Assembly (NCBI GenBank): GCA_002256535.1
Contig: NMUJ01000056.1
Location: 1-8,573 of the forward strand
Reading direction: 5' to 3'
Length of the DNA: 8,573 nucleotides
DNA from: Caldifarciminota bacterium 4484_18
GTDB taxonomy: Bacteria > Hydrothermota > UBA3073 > NMUJ01
The number at the start of each line of letters is the position of its first letter. Positions within the stretch are counted from its first letter, which is position 1. The position numbers and the translations under genes are program-made. Shown piece by piece: positions 6,972 to 8,573 of the stretch. A model generated the notes under the pieces. The model saw nothing but the letters and a program-made list of their open reading frames with translations. It ran no database searches and was not told where the DNA came from.

Positions 6972-6981
6972 GGATATGTGA

Positions 6982-7434
6982 TCACTTAACAAGTAACATC
7001 TTCTGTGTGGTCGCCTTGCCATCGAACGCCATACGACAGAAATACGTACCCGGTGGTAACCGTGAAGCATCGAACCGCACCTTGTGGGTACCGGGTCCCA
7101 TACGTTTGTTGATGAGCGTTTTCACCACACGACCTGCTATATCGTAAACTTTGAGGTCGACAACCCCTTCCTTTGTGAGTGTAAACGTTATCTCCGTGGT
7201 GGATTTGAACGGATTTGGCTTAAGCGTGAGGTTAAACAACCCGATATCATGCTGTTCTTCAACCCCAACCGCACGCCATACGGTTACGATGTTGTAATCA
7301 TAATCCGCCAAGTATAGTATGTTACCATCTGCAGTCCATGCAGCACCACGTGGGTTCATCACCCCACCAGCATGTGGATCACCCATTGGTATACCAACCG
7401 TATAGAGTATCTCATGTGTATCGAAATCGAACAC
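6982..7434 (-). CDS. Beta-propeller protein, C-terminal fragment with T9SS sorting domain
   Basis: The second half of the gene that begins at 7966. The track start is GTG 7434, but the same frame is open further upstream and reads sensible propeller sequence from about 7506 (LVYQQLAWTQDYEHAPIG and SRWYVFDFD), so the real fragment is about 6982-7506 and has no start of its own. A propeller blade reads NPRGAAWTADGNILYLADYDYN (split here as residues 28-38 and 39-49). Residues 73-150 form the type A T9SS sorting domain: KPNPFK, VYDIAGR, HKVRFDA, GTYFCRM and a final LLVK. The product tail is close to that of the next gene downstream. The stop TAA is followed within about 10 bases by a strong terminator hairpin, which fits the end of a transcription unit. 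Confidence 0.8.
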   Translation of the reverse strand: MFDFDTHEILYTVGIPMGDPHAGGVMNPRGAAWTADGNILYLADYDYNIVTVWRAVGVEEQHDIGLFNLTLKPNPFKSTTEITFTLTKEGVVDLKVYDIAGRVVKTLINKRMGPGTHKVRFDASRLPPGTYFCRMAFDGKATTQKMLLVK

Positions 7435-7444
7435 ATACCAACGG

Positions 7445-7966
7445 CTACCTATAGGTGCATGTTCGTAATCCTGTGTCCATGCCAGTTGTTGGTAAACCAG
7501 CCGACTCTGGTATGAAACGGTTCAAACATTGCCCCGTATGATAGTCAATACGATACAATGTAGCCCATGATGAGTAAAGTATGTTACCATCGTTATCGAG
7601 GGTTATACCCTTACCGCTACCATTGTGTGGACTACCTGTCCATAGAGTGTCGAGTGTACCATCCCATAGCTCGAGTATTTTGAGTGGCGAAAAGTCGACA
7701 TGCTCACCAGTCTCTGGATCCAGTATGTATATGGGACGATACCAGCCAAGTGTATCACCTGTCTCGGGATCGATAACCGGGTCGGAGGTTATCCCACCAT
7801 GTAGTGCAATCCATACCTTACCCTCGGGGTCTACAACCACACCATGTACACCATACGAGTTATCTTGTGGTAGCTCGAAGTCATATAGTACGTGGTCGAA
7901 TACCCACTCACCAGCCGCAACACCAGCAACCATCAACCCTACCAACATGCAATAAACTAACCTCAT
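7445..7966 (-). CDS. Secreted beta-propeller protein, N-terminal fragment before frameshift
   Basis: The start ATG 7966 is secure: a strong AAAAAGGAGG site lies 4 bases upstream, and the first 19 residues are a clean signal peptide (LVYCMLVGLMVAGVAAG). The mature N-terminus has propeller-like blades: GVHGVVVDPEGKVWIAL (39-55), RPIYILDPETGE (77-88) and GKGITLDNDGNILYS (118-132). A YGVHGVVVDPEGKVW-type opening is common in T9SS-exported propeller proteins of WOR-3-like genomes (from memory). The true frame ends at about residue 153-155 (FIPES). The remaining residues to TAG 7447-7445 are an out-of-frame reading of the sequence that continues properly in the other frame. Compared with the paralogue at 5890-6906, about 140 middle residues are missing at that junction. 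As written the export signal and the sorting domain are on separate polypeptides. Confidence 0.8.
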   Translation of the reverse strand: MRLVYCMLVGLMVAGVAAGEWVFDHVLYDFELPQDNSYGVHGVVVDPEGKVWIALHGGITSDPVIDPETGDTLGWYRPIYILDPETGEHVDFSPLKILELWDGTLDTLWTGSPHNGSGKGITLDNDGNILYSSWATLYRIDYHTGQCLNRFIPESAGLPTTGMDTGLRTCTYR

Positions 7967-7970
7967 GTTG

Positions 7971-7980
7971 CCTCCTTTTT
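7971..7980 (-). promoter_or_regulatory. Shine-Dalgarno site for the gene starting at 7966
   Basis: The minus strand reads AAAAAGGAGG, then CAAC, then ATG. This is a near-ideal site and fixes the start at 7966. Confidence 0.85.
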
Positions 7981-7993
7981 GCTTAAATATAGC

Positions 7994-8573
7994 TTAAAGT
8001 TGACGCCCATAATATGGGGCCCCTCTTTTACCTAACATGTTAACCCTTATAATTCTCTTTTTTGATGGATCATCGCTACGACGATTCACATACAAGTATT
8101 CCCTGTTACCCCAGCAGAGGGTATAGGTTTGGGGTTCAAGTACACCTGGATATAGAGGTGTATAGGTTTTCTCCGGATGTACAATGATTATCGCATCAGG
8201 TGCATTAGTACCAACGTACATGTTACCATCGATATCAAACGTTATGGACAATATATCGTATGTACCAAAATGTGTGGACCAGTCAAAATATAGCTCACGT
8301 GCGCTGAGCGAATCCTCCGATATTATCTGGTTACGCCAGATACATCTATAATCGGATGAATCGCCACCCACATACAGGTAGCCGTTGAACACCCGTATAG
8401 CTTTTATATCTATACCAGAATAATCAGCAGCTATTGTGTGGCTGCCATCGGGTTTCACCCTATATATGGCTTGCCCGCTACCACCACAGTATAGGTTACC
8501 GTATTGGTCGAAGTCAAGATCGTATACACCACCTGGTAATATCGCAAATAGCTCATCGCTACCACCACCTGGC
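7994..8573 (-). CDS. Beta-propeller-like protein, C-terminal part, 5' end outside window
   Basis: The frame is open from the right edge to TAA 7994-7996. An internal GTG at 8458 could be taken as a start, but the frame continues upstream with good propeller sequence (GGVYDLDFDQYGNLYCGG, then GQAIYRVKPDGSHT), so the gene begins beyond the window; 193 residues are visible. Repeated blades read h-x-h-D-x-x-G-N-h-Y-h-G: LDFDQYGNLYCGG, IRVFNGYLYVGG, ITFDIDGNMYVGT and LCWGNREYLYVN. The C-terminus (RIIRVNMLGKRGAPYYGRQL) has no T9SS sorting domain, so this protein differs from the two downstream propellers in that respect. It ends 27 bases before the start of the next gene, which suggests cotranscription. 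NHL/SMP-30-like fold is the likely class; ligand or enzymatic activity cannot be told. Confidence 0.78.
   Translation of the reverse strand, partial: PGGGSDELFAILPGGVYDLDFDQYGNLYCGGSGQAIYRVKPDGSHTIAADYSGIDIKAIRVFNGYLYVGGDSSDYRCIWRNQIISEDSLSARELYFDWSTHFGTYDILSITFDIDGNMYVGTNAPDAIIIVHPEKTYTPLYPGVLEPQTYTLCWGNREYLYVNRRSDDPSKKRIIRVNMLGKRGAPYYGRQL

Noticed and set aside
7581..7955. A 124-residue plus-strand open frame rich in Pro and Ser
   Set aside because: It is antisense to the signal peptide and propeller of a well-supported minus-strand gene; the composition is what the complement of such sequence gives.
1..8573. CRISPR arrays, tRNA or rRNA genes, insertion-sequence ends
   Set aside because: No regularly spaced repeats, cloverleaf-like segments, transposase motifs or terminal inverted repeats with target duplications were seen.

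Overview
The window is a bacterial, chromosome-like stretch in which every supportable gene lies on the minus strand, so it is transcribed from position 8573 towards 1. Three C-termini carry the type A sorting domain of the type IX secretion system: a PNPF motif, a V-Y-D-hydrophobic-x-G-R motif, and a final hydrophobic strand ending in K or R. This points to an organism with a T9SS. The mix of long secreted beta-propeller proteins, GHL10 proteins with Ig-like tails and frequent ATA isoleucine codons suggests an uncultured lineage of the WOR-3/Stahlbacteria type. That placement is an inference from protein style, not a proven assignment.

In order of transcription the layout is as follows. (1) 8573-7994 is the 3' part of a beta-propeller protein without a sorting domain. 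(2) 7966-6982 is a secreted beta-propeller plus sorting-domain gene, broken near 7505. (3) A strong intrinsic terminator lies at 6971-6937. (4) 6906-5890 is a paralogue of gene 2, with a shortened N-terminus. (5) 5866-2863 is a large secreted GHL10 glycoside hydrolase-like protein with two SbsA-type Ig domains and a sorting domain, broken near 3525. (6) 2861-1620 is a second, shrunken GHL10 copy, broken near 1880, whose tail runs directly into (7), a DUF1460 amidase-like gene (about 1615-933) broken near 1345. (8) 949-1 is a TIM-barrel-like protein with a WDEPH motif, running off the window. Genes are packed tightly, with gaps of 1-75 bases or short overlaps. No intergenic stretch exceeds 80 bases, and no tRNA, rRNA, CRISPR array or mobile element was seen.

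The predicted products are mostly exported. Two GHL10 proteins, a DUF1460 (N-acetylmuramoyl-L-alanine amidase-like) protein and an uncharacterised barrel protein side by side suggest attack on a glycan or on peptidoglycan outside the cytoplasm. The propeller proteins may be surface-anchored or secreted partners. This grouping is a hypothesis from context.

The most striking property is that the genes look as if pieces were cut out. Comparing paralogues inside the window, plus what I know of the families, gives at least eight apparent internal deletions: four keep the frame and four shift it. The sequence between them is clean, with no scattered nonsense codons. Either this locus is decaying through deletions, or the assembly or consensus has lost segments. 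Read mapping would decide.
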